Assembly (NCBI GenBank): GCA_902798815.1
Contig: CADBYH010000005.1
Coordinates: 1-63,648 of the forward strand
Source of the DNA: an uncultured Erysipelotrichaceae bacterium
GTDB lineage: Bacteria; Bacillota_I; Bacilli_A; RF39; UBA660
Direction: 5' to 3'
DNA length: 63,648 nucleotides
The translations under genes and the position numbers were made by a program. Under the pieces are notes generated by a model. That model had not been told where the DNA came from and did not search any database. It worked only from the letters and a program-made list of their open reading frames with translations. Position 1 is the stretch's first letter; every line of letters begins with the position of its first letter. Shown here piece by piece: positions 52,134 to 62,385 of this stretch.

Positions 52134-52949
52134 TTAATTAGATACAGATATCGCATCTTGACATGAAATACTACTATTCTTATATACACTTAAATAGTTT
52201 GATGTATATACAGGTAAATTTATAGTTTTTGTAGTTCTCAAACTATCACAAAATCTTACATTTGTATTTGCTGTAACTAATTGTATAGAACTATAATTCT
52301 CATCATAATTTGTTATAGTATATTTACAACTATTATCTCTCTCAGCAATTGTATTTATAACAACACCAGACTTAGAAGAATCAAAGGTTATATCATATAA
52401 TGTAGTAAATTCTTTTTTATATGGACTAGTTGTTGTAATATTAATTTGAACAAAAACATGCTTTTTTGTAGAAAGTTTTTTCACTTTTAAATTATGAACA
52501 TTATACCTTTTATTATATGTAATAGTACAAGTAGAAGAAGCCTCACATTGTTCTTCTGTCATATTAGCAGGTGATGTTGTAAATGATTTATTAAGAGAAA
52601 CATTTTGTACACCATCTAAAGTATCATCAATATAACATTCAAAATTATTATCAACATCATCAACTATACACTCTATATCATATGTAATATTAGTCTTACT
52701 AATTTGGAAATCACTTTCATAATTATACACTTTAAATGGAATACTATTCCCATCATAATTACTATTTGTATGTGAAAATCTCATCTCACTATCAAAATAA
52801 AATGCTGTTGAACTATAATTGTAGTTATAAGAATTACTTTTTGCAAAAAGAGCACGAGAATATTTAAAAAATATTATTATCAAACTTAAAACAAATATTG
52901 ATATAACTGATAAAAATATAGTATATTTTATATTTTTTAATAAACTCAT
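52134..52949 (-). CDS. secreted or membrane-anchored protein of the cluster (271 aa)
   Basis: The TM signal ends KYSRALFAKSNSYNY, a diverged relative of the SipW-class signal. The extracytoplasmic body is beta-rich with six or so Cys residues in pairs (DIECIVDDVDNNFECYID, EQCEASSTCT, DNSCKY, SISCQDA). No known family. It shares operon position, ribosome binding strength and signal style with the TasA-like neighbours, so it is probably a minor subunit. Confidence 0.6.
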   Translation of the reverse strand: MSLLKNIKYTIFLSVISIFVLSLIIIFFKYSRALFAKSNSYNYNYSSTAFYFDSEMRFSHTNSNYDGNSIPFKVYNYESDFQISKTNITYDIECIVDDVDNNFECYIDDTLDGVQNVSLNKSFTTSPANMTEEQCEASSTCTITYNKRYNVHNLKVKKLSTKKHVFVQINITTTSPYKKEFTTLYDITFDSSKSGVVINTIAERDNSCKYTITNYDENYSSIQLVTANTNVRFCDSLRTTKTINLPVYTSNYLSVYKNSSISCQDAISVSN

Positions 52950-52965
52950 TTTATATACACTCCTT

Positions 52966-53499
52966 TTATGTTGATTGAATAGACTCTATTCTTAAAGTAA
53001 CAGTATCTATATTATTTGAATAATTATAACCAAATACATCTCCACTTGAATTAGTAGAAGGAAAACTTACTTTTAATGTATAACTACGCGTGATATTACT
53101 TGTATAATTCATTGTAATATATGATGAAGAACATGAAATATCAACAGTTCCAGAACACGTTAACAAATTTGTAGTGTTAGAACCTAAAACAATACTATAC
53201 TGTAATGGTAATGAATAAGAATTAACGAAAAACTTATATTTTATTTTTACATCACTTCTATTACTTGCATTAGCATTAGTAACTTGAAAATTAAATTGCT
53301 TAACAGTACCCGGTTTCATATCCTTAATATCAAAACTCAATGTATCTGTTAATTGATCATTAAAAACAAACCTTGCTAAAGGAATAGATGAAACGCTTCC
53401 ATGAGTAGTACTTTTATACATAGCATAACTACCATTTATTACATAAAATAAAGAACATAAAACAATAATAAATAATAAATATCTAATTTTTCTTTTCAT
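52966..53499 (-). CDS. TasA/camelysin-like secreted protein (177 aa)
   Basis: The signal ends VINGSYAMYKSTTHGSVSSI (SipW-class YAxY). The body, LARFVFNDQLTDTLSFDI, then DMKPGTVKQFNFQVTNAN and VKIKYKFFVNSYSLPL, has the TasA/CalY order: strand, PG-turn, F-x-V-x-N, strand. It is of normal CalY length. Sits between the 1136-aa GLUG protein and the 271-aa Cys-rich protein. Confidence 0.75.
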   Translation of the reverse strand: MKRKIRYLLFIIVLCSLFYVINGSYAMYKSTTHGSVSSIPLARFVFNDQLTDTLSFDIKDMKPGTVKQFNFQVTNANASNRSDVKIKYKFFVNSYSLPLQYSIVLGSNTTNLLTCSGTVDISCSSSYITMNYTSNITRSYTLKVSFPSTNSSGDVFGYNYSNNIDTVTLRIESIQST

Positions 53500-53513
53500 T
53501 GAATCACTTCCAG

Positions 53514-56500
53514 TTATTTTACAATAATATTATAATTCTCTTCAGCAAGTCTTCCAGAATTAGTTTCTAAGAAAAACTTTATATTATATGATCCAGGACT
53601 AATATTACTCTTTAAATTTAAATCTGTATAATAATTTACATTTTGTGAACCAGTAATTGTTTTAAAAGAATAATAATTACCACTTATATTAGTAAAACTA
53701 TTAGTAAATAATTGACTAGGTGCCACACTTTGAGTTGATGTTTGACTAACAAGCTTATTAACAATCATAGAAATTTTCTTACTCGAAAAACTTCCCTTGT
53801 ATTTATAATTTAATCTAATTCTGCTATTATTTAAAGATGTTTTTCCAGTACTACCATTAATAATTCGATCTCCATCAGCAATACTTGTACTAAACCCAAT
53901 ACCATTAATACCATTACAATAATTATTTGTGACTGTTACTGTATCAGTTGCTAATACAGTTCCTGCATAATTACAAACTTTAAAAACTAAATTGTAATCA
54001 CCATTTAAACAATCAATAAAATAACTATAAATATATTGATCTAATTCTATAGAATCATTTGCTCTATATTGAGATCCATAATTATAAAAATATGGCTTAT
54101 AAACTATATTTACTTTATTATTACTATTAAAAGAATAATCATCTTCATAACCATTATTATTATCATAAAATAGTTCAAACTTACCATGAAATAACTGTGA
54201 TAGATTTTCATTGTTTGGGCCAAGTAATTCTACTTTTAATATATAATCATTATTGCCAATATCAGGACCATATTTTTGCTTAACATTACCATATGAACTA
54301 TAGGATTTAGCAGTTTTCTCAAAAACTACATCGAAATAAAAATGTGCATAGTTATCAGGCCCAACTAAAGAAATAGAATCACCATCATCCTCTTCACTTA
54401 CATCAAGATTATAACTTATATGTGAAAAACTATTATACACGCTATATGCAAAGTAAGAAGCACCTTCATATTCAGAAACACCACTAGCAACAGCAACAAG
54501 TTCAGGTTCAATATATATAGGAAAATCATCATCATCAACATCAGAAAAATCAAAAGAAATTTTATAATTTTCATTTAATACACCATTACTATGATGACTA
54601 GAAACTTTATTATCATAAGCAGTATTATTAACAATAGATCTAAAATTAGCTAAATTATATACATAATATGTATCATCATCACTATTAGTATTAGCTGTTG
54701 GTGTAGAATTGACTGTATACATATAAGTTTGATCATAAAAATCATCATAAAGTACTATTTTTGTATCAATAGGTAATGGTTCTTCATATATATATAGATT
54801 TGTTCTTGCAGAAGTAGAATACCAACTAGAATAAATACTTACATCCATTTGATGAGTACAATTAAAATTTAAAACTGAATCCTTAGTAACTTGTTGTCCA
54901 TCATAAAAATCAAGTGGATAATCATTTATTCCTTCAGTAAAACTTGTTTCATATCCATCATAAACAATTAAATCAGAATTCGCATACGTAACATTTCCAT
55001 AAACATCAGTTGCTTTAACAAATATCGTTTTACAATCATTTAATTCTATATTAAGATTCGAACCATCATAAAATGAATATTGAAAAGTATTATAACCACT
55101 ATATGAATTTGAAAATCCATCTCTTATATAATACTCAATTTTTGCCAAATCTTTGTTATCATTTGCATTTATTATAACAGCGGTATCTGATGTAAGTCTA
55201 ACTCTTGAAATTGAATTTAATCCAGTCCAAGAATTTGAACCAATAACAATTGAAACAGTTGGAGAAGTATAATCATCATAATATAATACAGGTGGAAGTG
55301 AAGTCCTATATGTCCAGACATATCCATTTTGAACAGTTCCCCCTGAACCATATTTGTCAAAACCCATTGTAGATTGTATATGAGTCTGTGAAGTAAGAGT
55401 TGAATATGATACAGATGATATTCCTGCACTAGAAGCATTAGAATTACTTATATTCCCTATAGGATTACCACTACCACTAGTATAATAAATCTTAGTCCCA
55501 TTAAAAAACTGAGAAAAAGTATAACTAGATAATAATTTTACATAACCAGCTATTCTTCCACTAAAAGCACTAGTATTTTTCTGTAAATCAAAACACTTTG
55601 ATATATATAACCTATTAGCACCTTGTCTAATAAAACCAAATAATCCTCCAGAATATCTCGGACAACGTATTTCTGCATAATTATATGATAAAGTAAACTC
55701 CTTTAGTGAACAATAAGTACTTAATGAACCTACCAAACCTCCTGCATTATCAGTTGAGATAATAGTTGCTAAATTATATATTCTTCTTATAACACATACC
55801 ATACTATCAGGACAAGTGTTACCTAATATTAAACCAATAGACACCCTACCAAATACACCACCAACTGAATTATCACCAACTATTTTTCCCCTAATTACAA
55901 TATTTTCAATAGTACCACAATTTTCAAAACATCCAATAAATCCTGTTTTATCCTCATGAGAATACTCTTTATATGACAAATTTGTAAATGTAACATTACT
56001 TGAAACAGGTGTAACAGTAATGGTACTAACATGATTAGATAATTCAATTGAAAAAGCACCTGAACTATATGTATTACCACCATATTTGAATGATGCACTA
56101 GCAGTACCACTTACAACATATTTATAATATGGTTCCTCAGCATAAACAGGATTACTACCACCATTCAGATTAATTACATTTTGCGAAGGTGAAGAAGCAG
56201 ATCCATTGTAAGTATAATCAACATTTTGATTCTTAATAAAACCCGAAAAAACAATATCTTTAACTGTATTACCAGTTGCAGTACTAGTATATGAATAACC
56301 AACAACACCTAAATAAGATGCACATCCAGAAATATAAGTATTCAAAAATCTAACATTTTGTACTGTTGCATCCTGAATTATTTTAAAAAAACCATATTCA
56401 TCATAGTATGTGTTACTATAATAAAATAAACCATTAATAGTTTTTCCATTACCATTAAAATTACCAGTAAAAGTAAAATCAGTCCTTGGTAATTGATTTA

Positions 56501-56924
56501 TAGTTCCCACAGGATTATTATTCAAAATATCCTGCACAGAGTTATAATATTTATCACCAGATATAAGATATTCTTGATTATCTTTATAATACTTGGGATT
56601 ATTTTCATCTTCATAATCAAAATAACCCTCATTTAAATAAATATCAGCAGTAAGTTTATAATACTTTGATCTATAATACGAAGATGAATTACATCTATTA
56701 ATAAAAAGTTTTAAATCTGCACCATTTGAAATCAAATATGGAGAAGAACTAGTTCCACTACCAGAAAGAGTAGAAGATACAGAAGAACCATCCCAATAAT
56801 CAGTATTATCATTATTAGAAAGATATCTTGCATATGAAACCTTAAAAAGCATAATAGTACCTAAAACACCTATTATGCCAAAAATAACTAAATTAAAAAT
56901 TGTTATTTTCTTTAAGTTTTTCAT
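53514..56924 (-). CDS. large GLUG-motif surface protein (1136 aa)
   Basis: The signal ends LFKVSYARYLSNND (SipW-class style). SGSGTSSSPYLISNGADL introduces a beta-helix region with GLUG-type segments (TGNFNGNGKTINGLFYYS, DNSVGGVFGRV, DNAGGLVGSL, RYSGGLFGFI) up to about residue 430. Immunoglobulin-like strands follow in the second half (for example ADNDKDLAKIEYYI-type Bacterial-Ig patterns: INANDNKDLAKIEYYIR). No LPxTG-like signal is seen at the C-terminus, which ends ENYNIIVK. It is a probable adhesin or stalk protein; binding partner unknown. Confidence 0.72.
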   Translation of the reverse strand: MKNLKKITIFNLVIFGIIGVLGTIMLFKVSYARYLSNNDNTDYWDGSSVSSTLSGSGTSSSPYLISNGADLKLFINRCNSSSYYRSKYYKLTADIYLNEGYFDYEDENNPKYYKDNQEYLISGDKYYNSVQDILNNNPVGTINQLPRTDFTFTGNFNGNGKTINGLFYYSNTYYDEYGFFKIIQDATVQNVRFLNTYISGCASYLGVVGYSYTSTATGNTVKDIVFSGFIKNQNVDYTYNGSASSPSQNVINLNGGSNPVYAEEPYYKYVVSGTASASFKYGGNTYSSGAFSIELSNHVSTITVTPVSSNVTFTNLSYKEYSHEDKTGFIGCFENCGTIENIVIRGKIVGDNSVGGVFGRVSIGLILGNTCPDSMVCVIRRIYNLATIISTDNAGGLVGSLSTYCSLKEFTLSYNYAEIRCPRYSGGLFGFIRQGANRLYISKCFDLQKNTSAFSGRIAGYVKLLSSYTFSQFFNGTKIYYTSGSGNPIGNISNSNASSAGISSVSYSTLTSQTHIQSTMGFDKYGSGGTVQNGYVWTYRTSLPPVLYYDDYTSPTVSIVIGSNSWTGLNSISRVRLTSDTAVIINANDNKDLAKIEYYIRDGFSNSYSGYNTFQYSFYDGSNLNIELNDCKTIFVKATDVYGNVTYANSDLIVYDGYETSFTEGINDYPLDFYDGQQVTKDSVLNFNCTHQMDVSIYSSWYSTSARTNLYIYEEPLPIDTKIVLYDDFYDQTYMYTVNSTPTANTNSDDDTYYVYNLANFRSIVNNTAYDNKVSSHHSNGVLNENYKISFDFSDVDDDDFPIYIEPELVAVASGVSEYEGASYFAYSVYNSFSHISYNLDVSEEDDGDSISLVGPDNYAHFYFDVVFEKTAKSYSSYGNVKQKYGPDIGNNDYILKVELLGPNNENLSQLFHGKFELFYDNNNGYEDDYSFNSNNKVNIVYKPYFYNYGSQYRANDSIELDQYIYSYFIDCLNGDYNLVFKVCNYAGTVLATDTVTVTNNYCNGINGIGFSTSIADGDRIINGSTGKTSLNNSRIRLNYKYKGSFSSKKISMIVNKLVSQTSTQSVAPSQLFTNSFTNISGNYYSFKTITGSQNVNYYTDLNLKSNISPGSYNIKFFLETNSGRLAEENYNIIVK

Positions 56925-56939
56925 ACTACAATCCTTTCA

Positions 56940-58553
56940 TTAATCTTTTACCTCTTCATCCTTCATCTTTTTTATATTAATTAAAAAACTAATTTCATCA
57001 ATTGTATGTTGAAACTTTGATATTTTCATTTTATTTTTTAACTTCTCATAATTAGAAAAAACTAATTGCTGATTATCCTCTTCAAAAGTAGTCTCATTAA
57101 CATTTAAATTATCAAATCTATATGCATCCATTAATCTTAACTCAAAATTTTCATTTGAAAAAATAGATTTCATATCAATCAACTTTCTATTTCTATTATA
57201 CAAAAGATCATATATTTCATTATATTTATCAGTAACCTCTGTTGCATTCTCATATTCAAAAACACTTTTAATTATTGATCTTGAAAAATACGGATAAAAT
57301 ACAATCAATTCAATAATAGAAGATATAAATGAATTTGGCTGTATTTTTTGTTTTAATTTTAAATTATAATACATTTTATTACGTTCTAAATATTCTGAAT
57401 AAATTTCTGTTAAATTCTTTTGTTGCTCTATTATGCTGTTAATATCAACAGTAGTTAAACTATTTTCAATATTATCAAGAGTTAATATTTTATTAATAAA
57501 CCCTTTTTTTACCTTAGAATTCATCTTACTTATTTTTTTATCATGTGCTTTAAAATCCTTAATCATTTGTTTCTCATCTAAAGAAGAAATATTCTTGTTA
57601 AATGTATTCTTAATATTTTCAAATAAAGGATCATTCACACTATAACATTGATATTCTAGTAAATTATTATAAAATGTATCAATCCTATTTACTGTCTGAT
57701 TTAAGATATTAATATCTTCAGTATTAATTGGTTTAATCAAAAAGTAATCTAATTCTCCATATAAGTTATTCATTGTATTTTCATATACTCCAAAATCAAG
57801 ATTACCATCCATAAAATCAGTTATGATATCAGCTTCATCTTTATCTTCAACCTTTTCTTTTTCAGCTTCTACCTCAAACAATCTCTCTAATACTTTATCT
57901 CTATTTTCAAAACCATTCTCATTTAATACTTTCTTTTCATAAGAACTAATAAATGATTTGAATTTTTTAATATTTTTATCAATTAATATCTTAATACTTA
58001 CAATAATATTTTCATACATTTTTGGACATTTCCAAAATAATTTTTTCAAAATTTCTATATCTATTTCTTTACCATTAAATAACTCAAATAAATTTAACAT
58101 ATAATTATATGTAAATACATTTATTTTAAAATCATCTGCAGATATCTTAATACCCGCAATCGTAAATTTAGAAATAATTTTCCTTATTATTTCGTTATTT
58201 TCTTGTAAAGAATAATCATAATAGTGTTCTAATTCAAACAATAACATATCAAAACCTAGTTTTTCATAAAAACCGGTAGTTGGATTAGTAAGATTTATAA
58301 TTTCTTTTAATCCAACTATTTGATCATTATAACTATTTATTGTTGGAATTTTATCAATTCTATGTGGACGTAATTTTTCATATTTATAATCAATAAATGT
58401 CCTAGTACTATCAATTAAAGATTGATACGTATCTACTATTCCATCTATTGTATCTTTATACTTTTTAACTCTAGCTTCAGTATTCATTGGCAATAAATCC
58501 AATAATACCTTTTTCTCTTCAATATCTTTATCTATATACTCTTTAAAATTCAT
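56940..58553 (-). CDS. helical cytoplasmic protein of the cluster (537 aa), unknown
   Basis: There is no TM or signal. The protein is almost entirely alpha-helical with high Lys/Glu/Asn/Ile content and coiled-coil tendencies (for example KVLERLFEVEAEKEKVEDK). No family is recognised. Its GAGGAG ribosome binding site lies inside the end of the 53-aa gene, so the two are coupled. Its being the only long cytoplasmic protein among secreted ones, besides the ATPase partner, suggests a cytosolic scaffold or chaperone. Confidence 0.6.
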   Translation of the reverse strand: MNFKEYIDKDIEEKKVLLDLLPMNTEARVKKYKDTIDGIVDTYQSLIDSTRTFIDYKYEKLRPHRIDKIPTINSYNDQIVGLKEIINLTNPTTGFYEKLGFDMLLFELEHYYDYSLQENNEIIRKIISKFTIAGIKISADDFKINVFTYNYMLNLFELFNGKEIDIEILKKLFWKCPKMYENIIVSIKILIDKNIKKFKSFISSYEKKVLNENGFENRDKVLERLFEVEAEKEKVEDKDEADIITDFMDGNLDFGVYENTMNNLYGELDYFLIKPINTEDINILNQTVNRIDTFYNNLLEYQCYSVNDPLFENIKNTFNKNISSLDEKQMIKDFKAHDKKISKMNSKVKKGFINKILTLDNIENSLTTVDINSIIEQQKNLTEIYSEYLERNKMYYNLKLKQKIQPNSFISSIIELIVFYPYFSRSIIKSVFEYENATEVTDKYNEIYDLLYNRNRKLIDMKSIFSNENFELRLMDAYRFDNLNVNETTFEEDNQQLVFSNYEKLKNKMKISKFQHTIDEISFLINIKKMKDEEVKD

Positions 58554-58556
58554 AGA

Positions 58557-58718
58557 TTAAGACTCCTCTTTTTCCTCATCTTTAACTACTTCTGCTCCAT
58601 CTTTCGATTTTTTCAAAAATAGTACAAACTCAGTCATAGATTTATATACCTCAAACAAATCATTATAACTTAAGTCCTTAAGTTCAAAAGTATAAGATAC
58701 TGTCCCCTCATTATCCAT
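58557..58718 (-). CDS. small acidic protein (53 aa)
   Basis: ATG at 58718, stop TAA at 58557-58559. It reads MDNEGTVSYTFELKDLSYND... and ends in a Lys/Glu tail. The ribosome binding site AAGGATGTG overlaps the end of the preceding gene, and its 3' end holds the ribosome binding site of the 537-aa gene 3 bp downstream. Correct spacing on both sides and codon use like the neighbours support a real gene. Possibly a small partner of the 537-aa protein. Confidence 0.65.
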   Translation of the reverse strand: MDNEGTVSYTFELKDLSYNDLFEVYKSMTEFVLFLKKSKDGAEVVKDEEKEES

Positions 58719-58732
58719 TACGAATCACATCC

Positions 58733-59767
58733 TTATTTATATCCAGCTGTATCCTTCTCAAAATCTATTTTAAAAATAAGTCTATATCCAGGTGAATCTG
58801 TTTTAATTATATCTATATCTTCCCCTTCAATCCACAAATATATTCTAAATTTTGAAATCCCTGAAGGTAATTCAAAAACAGAATTATCTAAATTTGTAAT
58901 TGTATTTTGGAAAGAAAATATATTACTATCAAATGCCACATTAGAATTATATACACCTGACCATAAATTTATTTTTTCTCCTTCATTATATATACCATAG
59001 GTAGGAACAACAGAATTATTTGTAATATTAATATTACGTCTTTTTAAAAATTCTATACTTCCATCATTATGAGTTGTATCTGCCTCATAAATAAATTGTT
59101 TACAATCTCCTACATTACAATTAATACTTTGTATTTCTCCTAGTGAGGATTTTTTATCAACTGTTCCAACATAAACCATTCCAAATCGAATTGCCTTTAA
59201 AATGAATTCATCATCTTCAGTTTCTGGAACAAATAAATTTTTCTCATTTCTTATATATAAATTATCATTAAATGGTGACCCTGTATTATTTCTTATAAAA
59301 ATATCAAACGCAAAATAATTTGAATTTAAAACAGGTTTACTCTCATCAGATAATTTAGGATAAATATATTCATTACTTGCTAAACCACCAGTACGAGAAA
59401 AAGGTCTTTTGTTTTCATAAACAGAAAATTTATAACCATTGTTTAATAATCCAACTGTAGAAACTGGTGACATATATTCAGACCATCTATTAGTATTACC
59501 AGGATAAAGATTATTTAAATCATTTATCAAAGTATTCTTAGAAATATTAATACTTTGTTGCCAATTTTCTCCATCCAAAGAAATAGCTAAATCTGAATCA
59601 TGATCTACATGTACATTAAATCCATAGATTTGTACATTTAATGATGATGAAAACCAAGCATATGTTGAATATATTAATACAACTCCCGTAATAAGAGTAA
59701 GGAATAATATAAGATAAAACCTTATATCATTCCTTTTATTTTTCAAAAAACTATTATTTTTTTTCAT
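58733..59767 (-). CDS. YAWF-signal surface protein, diverged (344 aa)
   Basis: The signal ends LIYSTYAWFSSSLNVQIYGFNV. Landmarks: LAISLDGENW, YMSPVSTVG, YFAFDIFIRNNTG, a single compact Cys pair (INCNVGDCKQF) and the C-terminal ISKFRIYLWIEGEDIDI ... LIFKIDFEKD. The WEPN motif and second Cys pair are lost and the protein is the shortest full member. It may have a specialised position in the assembled structure. Confidence 0.7.
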   Translation of the reverse strand: MKKNNSFLKNKRNDIRFYLILFLTLITGVVLIYSTYAWFSSSLNVQIYGFNVHVDHDSDLAISLDGENWQQSINISKNTLINDLNNLYPGNTNRWSEYMSPVSTVGLLNNGYKFSVYENKRPFSRTGGLASNEYIYPKLSDESKPVLNSNYFAFDIFIRNNTGSPFNDNLYIRNEKNLFVPETEDDEFILKAIRFGMVYVGTVDKKSSLGEIQSINCNVGDCKQFIYEADTTHNDGSIEFLKRRNINITNNSVVPTYGIYNEGEKINLWSGVYNSNVAFDSNIFSFQNTITNLDNSVFELPSGISKFRIYLWIEGEDIDIIKTDSPGYRLIFKIDFEKDTAGYK

Positions 59768-59795
59768 AGTTTTATAAACCTATCTTCTTTTACAA

Positions 59796-61172
59796 TTATT
59801 CTCCGGATGATGCTGATTCTTCAGCTGATGATTCTGGAGCAACCTCATATCTATCTTTAGTCAATCCAAAATTAAATTTTAAAGTTTGATATTCTGTTGC
59901 TAAATCAAAGTTGTCAACATCTTGTCCTTCCAAATATATATATACTCTTATTTTAGTGATACTAGATGGTGCGATAAATAGTAATGGATTTCTTGTAGCT
60001 TCACTACTATTTTCAGTATCAGTTAATGTTGGTACATATGTCATTTTTGGATTTGTATAACCATTTAATCCATCATATATATTAGAAATTGGTGTATCAG
60101 ATGATAAAATCGTATTACTAATTGTATAAGTCTTAATATACTTATTGTCAGCAAGTGCTTCATTTTCAGAAGTTCCTGCTGCTAAACAATTGTTGTTAGC
60201 TTCGTTTAATAAGAATGCTCCTGCTGCAGTTCTCTTTATACATGCATTATTAAATCTTGTAACAGCCTTTGCAATATGAGCTTTATCATTTGGTTCCCAT
60301 ATATTCCAGTTGTATCCACGAGGTACAGCTGTTGGAGTTCCACTTCCTTCAGTCTTATTACATAAAGAAGTTACATCTCCTGTTCCACCACAGTTAATTC
60401 CTTGAATAGTAGCCTTTGCAATTCCACGAGAATTAACTCTTCCTAATGCATAAAATCCAACACGCACAGAATTTTGTATTCCATTACCAACGCTAGATCC
60501 TGATGTATCATATGTTACTGTTGAAGTACCAGTTAAGAAAATCGCTTCATCATCATCTTTGTTATATGCAGCAGTATAAGAAGATCCAGATGCGTTCTTT
60601 ATAAATACATCAAATGCAATATAACCAGTAGCACTTGCAGAAGTAATATCTCCAGCTGCCAATCTATATCCTCCAGCTTCTGATGTCAATGTAGTTTTAG
60701 AATAAAACTTTGCTTGTGAATTAGTACCATCTAATTGTGCAGAAGATGATACAGGTTCCAATCCTTTGTGATTATCATCCTCTCCAGCAGTTGCCCAGTG
60801 ATTAACATTTCCATTTGCTGCTGGATATGCACTATTAGCAGGAGTTTCAGTATCTATTAATTTAATATTATCTGCTGTACTTCCGTTTATAACCATTGGT
60901 TCAGCACCTTCAATAATACCCTTTGTTATATGTAATTGAGTTTCCCAATGATCTCCATCTAGTGATAAGGACAAACCTTCAGTAGTAACTATATTTACTT
61001 CAAATGAATCAACTGATACTGTTGTAATACCTATAAACCATGCATAAGTTGCAACAACAAGTACTATTGCAGTTAATCCAATCGCAATTATTGTCTTTTT
61101 ACTTCTAGTAATTGCTCTCTTTCTATTCTTTTTATTAACTCTCTTTACTGTAATTTTTGTTTCGTTATTCAT
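59796..61172 (-). CDS. YAWF-signal surface protein (458 aa)
   Basis: The basic leader (VNKKNRKRAITRSKK) and TM end in LVVATYAWFIGITTVSVDSF. Landmarks: LSLSLDGDHW, LEPVSSSAQ, GGYRLAAG, FDVFIKNASG, Cys pairs (INCGG ... SLC; NACIKR ... NNC), WNIWEPNDKAH, a DGLNGYTNPKM segment and SITKIRVYIYLEGQDVDNFDL ... FNFGLTKD, with a Ser/Glu tail. Strong ribosome binding site AAGGTGGTG. Confidence 0.75.
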   Translation of the reverse strand: MNNETKITVKRVNKKNRKRAITRSKKTIIAIGLTAIVLVVATYAWFIGITTVSVDSFEVNIVTTEGLSLSLDGDHWETQLHITKGIIEGAEPMVINGSTADNIKLIDTETPANSAYPAANGNVNHWATAGEDDNHKGLEPVSSSAQLDGTNSQAKFYSKTTLTSEAGGYRLAAGDITSASATGYIAFDVFIKNASGSSYTAAYNKDDDEAIFLTGTSTVTYDTSGSSVGNGIQNSVRVGFYALGRVNSRGIAKATIQGINCGGTGDVTSLCNKTEGSGTPTAVPRGYNWNIWEPNDKAHIAKAVTRFNNACIKRTAAGAFLLNEANNNCLAAGTSENEALADNKYIKTYTISNTILSSDTPISNIYDGLNGYTNPKMTYVPTLTDTENSSEATRNPLLFIAPSSITKIRVYIYLEGQDVDNFDLATEYQTLKFNFGLTKDRYEVAPESSAEESASSGE

Positions 61173-61209
61173 TTTTACACCACCTTAATCAATATGAACA
61201 ATCAAATTA

Positions 61210-62385
61210 TTATGTATTAACATTATATTTATCTTTAGTAAATCCAAATTTTACTCTAATGGATTTTCCTTTAGAAACTAAATCATAATTATCTACATCC
61301 TGCCCTTCCAAATATATATATACTCTAACCTTTGTTATACTATTTGCAGCTAATTTAAAAAACTCAGGCCTAGCATTTCCACTTGTATTCTTCTCTGTAT
61401 CTGTAAAATAATCCATTTCTTGCAAGTAAGTAGATGATGAAGTATAAGTATTGAAATCTGCTCCATCATATACATTTACATTATTAGAAGCGGTTATAGC
61501 CTTTTTAACAGCATACGTATGAACATATGCATTATTAGCCACCGTTCCACAACTTCCACTATATGTATTAGCAGCAGTCCTTGCCTTACATACATTACCA
61601 TAATAAGTTATTAAATTAGTATCATGTGCTTTATCATTTGGTTCCCATATAACAGTACCAACGCTACTGCATAGACCTGTTACCGGAGATTGAGTACTAC
61701 AAGTAATCCCCTTAGCAACAGACGCAGAAGAATTATACTTAACTCTACCTATTTGTGCAAATGCAACTCTTACAGAATTCTGAAGACCTTTAGCATTCGT
61801 TGGATCACCAGTTCCAGAGGGGCTAACAGTAACAGAAGAAGCAGTACTCAAATAAACAGCTTCATCCGCATTAGCATCATAACCAGAAGCATAAGCATCC
61901 TTTTTACCATTTCTAATATATAGATTAAAAGCAATATATCCATCTTGCTCTGTAGAAGAAGAGTTTTCTATCTGAGAAGAAATAAGTCTATAACCTCCGC
62001 CAGTAGCTGCCAAAGAACCTTTACCATACAATTTTAAAACATTCTGTGAAGTATTGATCTCTCCTATAGTTGAAATAGGAACAAGCCCTTCTCCTGTAGT
62101 AGTAGATACCCATTTATTATTATTACCAGTAGCAGCTTCAACAGCGCTTTTAGTAACAGACAAGGTTGTAGAAGTCCAAGTTGAAGCATCAAGAGACAAT
62201 TCCAAACCTTCACCACCAGAAATAGCAATATCAAACTGATCAACAGACACAGTTGAGATTCCTACAAACCAGGCATATGTCTCATATACCAAAACGATAC
62301 CAGTGATAGCAATTATTATTATAAAAATGTATATTTTCCTAATTCTTCTCTTTTGTTTTATCTCCTCAATAGAAGAACTATTCAC
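61210..62385 (-). CDS. YAWF-signal surface protein (391 aa)
   Basis: GTG start with GGTGGTGAG upstream. The signal ends VLVYETYAWFVGISTVSVDQF. Landmarks: LELSLDASTW, GLVPISTIG, GGYRLISS, FNLYIRNGKK, Cys pairs (ITCST ... GLC; NVCKAR ... GSCGT), VIWEPNDKAH and SITKVRVYIYLEGQDVDNYDL ... VKFGFTKD. It may be the first gene of the 38930-62385 operon, since a terminator follows the gene at 62560 just upstream. Confidence 0.75.
   Translation of the reverse strand: MNSSSIEEIKQKRRIRKIYIFIIIIAITGIVLVYETYAWFVGISTVSVDQFDIAISGGEGLELSLDASTWTSTTLSVTKSAVEAATGNNNKWVSTTTGEGLVPISTIGEINTSQNVLKLYGKGSLAATGGGYRLISSQIENSSSTEQDGYIAFNLYIRNGKKDAYASGYDANADEAVYLSTASSVTVSPSGTGDPTNAKGLQNSVRVAFAQIGRVKYNSSASVAKGITCSTQSPVTGLCSSVGTVIWEPNDKAHDTNLITYYGNVCKARTAANTYSGSCGTVANNAYVHTYAVKKAITASNNVNVYDGADFNTYTSSSTYLQEMDYFTDTEKNTSGNARPEFFKLAANSITKVRVYIYLEGQDVDNYDLVSKGKSIRVKFGFTKDKYNVNT

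Noticed and set aside
55217..56110. Overlapping minus-strand ORFs inside the GLUG gene
   Set aside because: Alternate-frame shadows of a repetitive gene with Leu/His-rich unlikely composition.
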